Source: WHSM01 sp050701635 (GTDB lineage: Bacteria; Actinomycetota; Actinomycetes; Mycobacteriales; Micromonosporaceae). Taken from it: 13,036 nt of DNA. The stretch is taken from the NCBI GenBank assembly GCA_050701635.1, contig JBOGDF010000144.1:1-13036 (forward strand), read 5' to 3'. The notes beneath the pieces are model-generated. The model worked only from the letters and a program-made list of their open reading frames with translations. It was not told the DNA's origin and ran no database searches. The position numbers and the translations under genes were made by a program. This document shows, piece after piece, positions 12,858-13,036 of this stretch (position 1 is the first letter of the stretch; the number at the start of each line of letters is the position of its first letter).

Positions 12858-13036
12858 GAGTCCGTGAGAGCGGTGGGCCGAGCAGCCGTCCCGTACGCCT
12901 TGCCCCGACGTGTCGCCTGCCACGATCATGGGACCGGTTTCCGCCCCGGTTTGCCATGAGCATGGGACCACCTGATTGCCGGTAGTGGGACCACCCTGTT
13001 TGCGCTGGTGGGTCCGCTCGGCGTGGCTTCCTCGGG
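12858..13036. repeat. non-coding right edge with repeated TGGGACC boxes
   Basis: No gene is supported here. TGGGACC occurs at 12929-12935, 12963-12969 and 12986-12992, the last two extended to TGGGACCACC, and a related GGTGGGTCC is at 13007-13015. Start-to-start spacings of the three copies are 34 and 23 bases. Clusters of short direct repeats like this can be transposase-binding sites at an insertion-sequence end, with the element continuing beyond the window. I could not match them to a known family. Confidence 0.35.

Noticed and set aside
12535..12971. CRISPR array or coding ORFs on the - strand at the right edge
   Set aside because: The TGGGACC boxes are too short and unevenly spaced for a CRISPR array. 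The - strand frames are Arg/Pro/Ala-rich with no motifs and pass through both strong hairpins.

Overview
The window is high-GC DNA with GTG/ATG starts, purine-rich Shine-Dalgarno (SD) sequences and actinomycete-type gene families: DUF2637/SpdB, Replic_Relax, and an actinobacterial HTH regulator with a DUF5919-like C-terminus. It most likely comes from a filamentous or rare actinomycete. The Micromonosporaceae would fit, but the sequence does not prove the family. No rRNA, tRNA or CRISPR array was seen.

Layout. (1) Bases 1-800 hold the C-terminal tail of an upstream gene, one doubtful small ORF, and a regulatory-looking stretch with a -10-like element and a spaced 10-bp inverted repeat. (2) Bases 805-3661 are conjugative-element material on the + strand: a DUF2637/SpdB-like membrane protein (apparently frameshifted near its start), a possible 45-codon ORF, a replication-relaxation family protein with a winged helix and a C-terminal zinc ribbon, and a 42-residue membrane peptide ending in CPFCD. 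No integrase, Tra/FtsK pump or Rep gene lies inside the window. (3) Bases 3933-9008 form a tightly packed + strand operon: a sigma-70-like factor, an ImmA/IrrE metallopeptidase with an HTH-like N-terminus (14-nt overlap), a 15-codon coupling ORF, a NurA-like nuclease (two apparent single-base frameshifts) and a HerA-type hexameric ATPase. (4) Bases 8932-12243 form a converging - strand operon: an HTH/DUF5919-like regulator, an inositol-monophosphatase-family phosphatase, a 70-residue ORF resembling an AAA Walker B fragment, and a DNA methyltransferase. Each of its three junctions is a 4-nt ATGA overlap. The methyltransferase 3' end overlaps the herA 3' end by 77 nt. (5) Bases 12244-13036 are mostly non-coding or uncertain, with two very strong hairpins and a cluster of TGGGACC repeats at the right edge.

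Interpretation (inference). Sigma factor + ImmA/IrrE protease + NurA-like nuclease + HerA translocase, facing a DNA methyltransferase and next to conjugative-element genes, looks like a regulated defence or DNA-processing island. The methyltransferase would mark self DNA, HerA-NurA would be the translocase-nuclease effector, and the sigma/ImmA pair would form a damage- or invasion-responsive switch. I do not recognise this exact combination as a named system. Three reading-frame breaks lie at or near short C or G runs, so sequencing or assembly error must be excluded before calling either broken gene a pseudogene.
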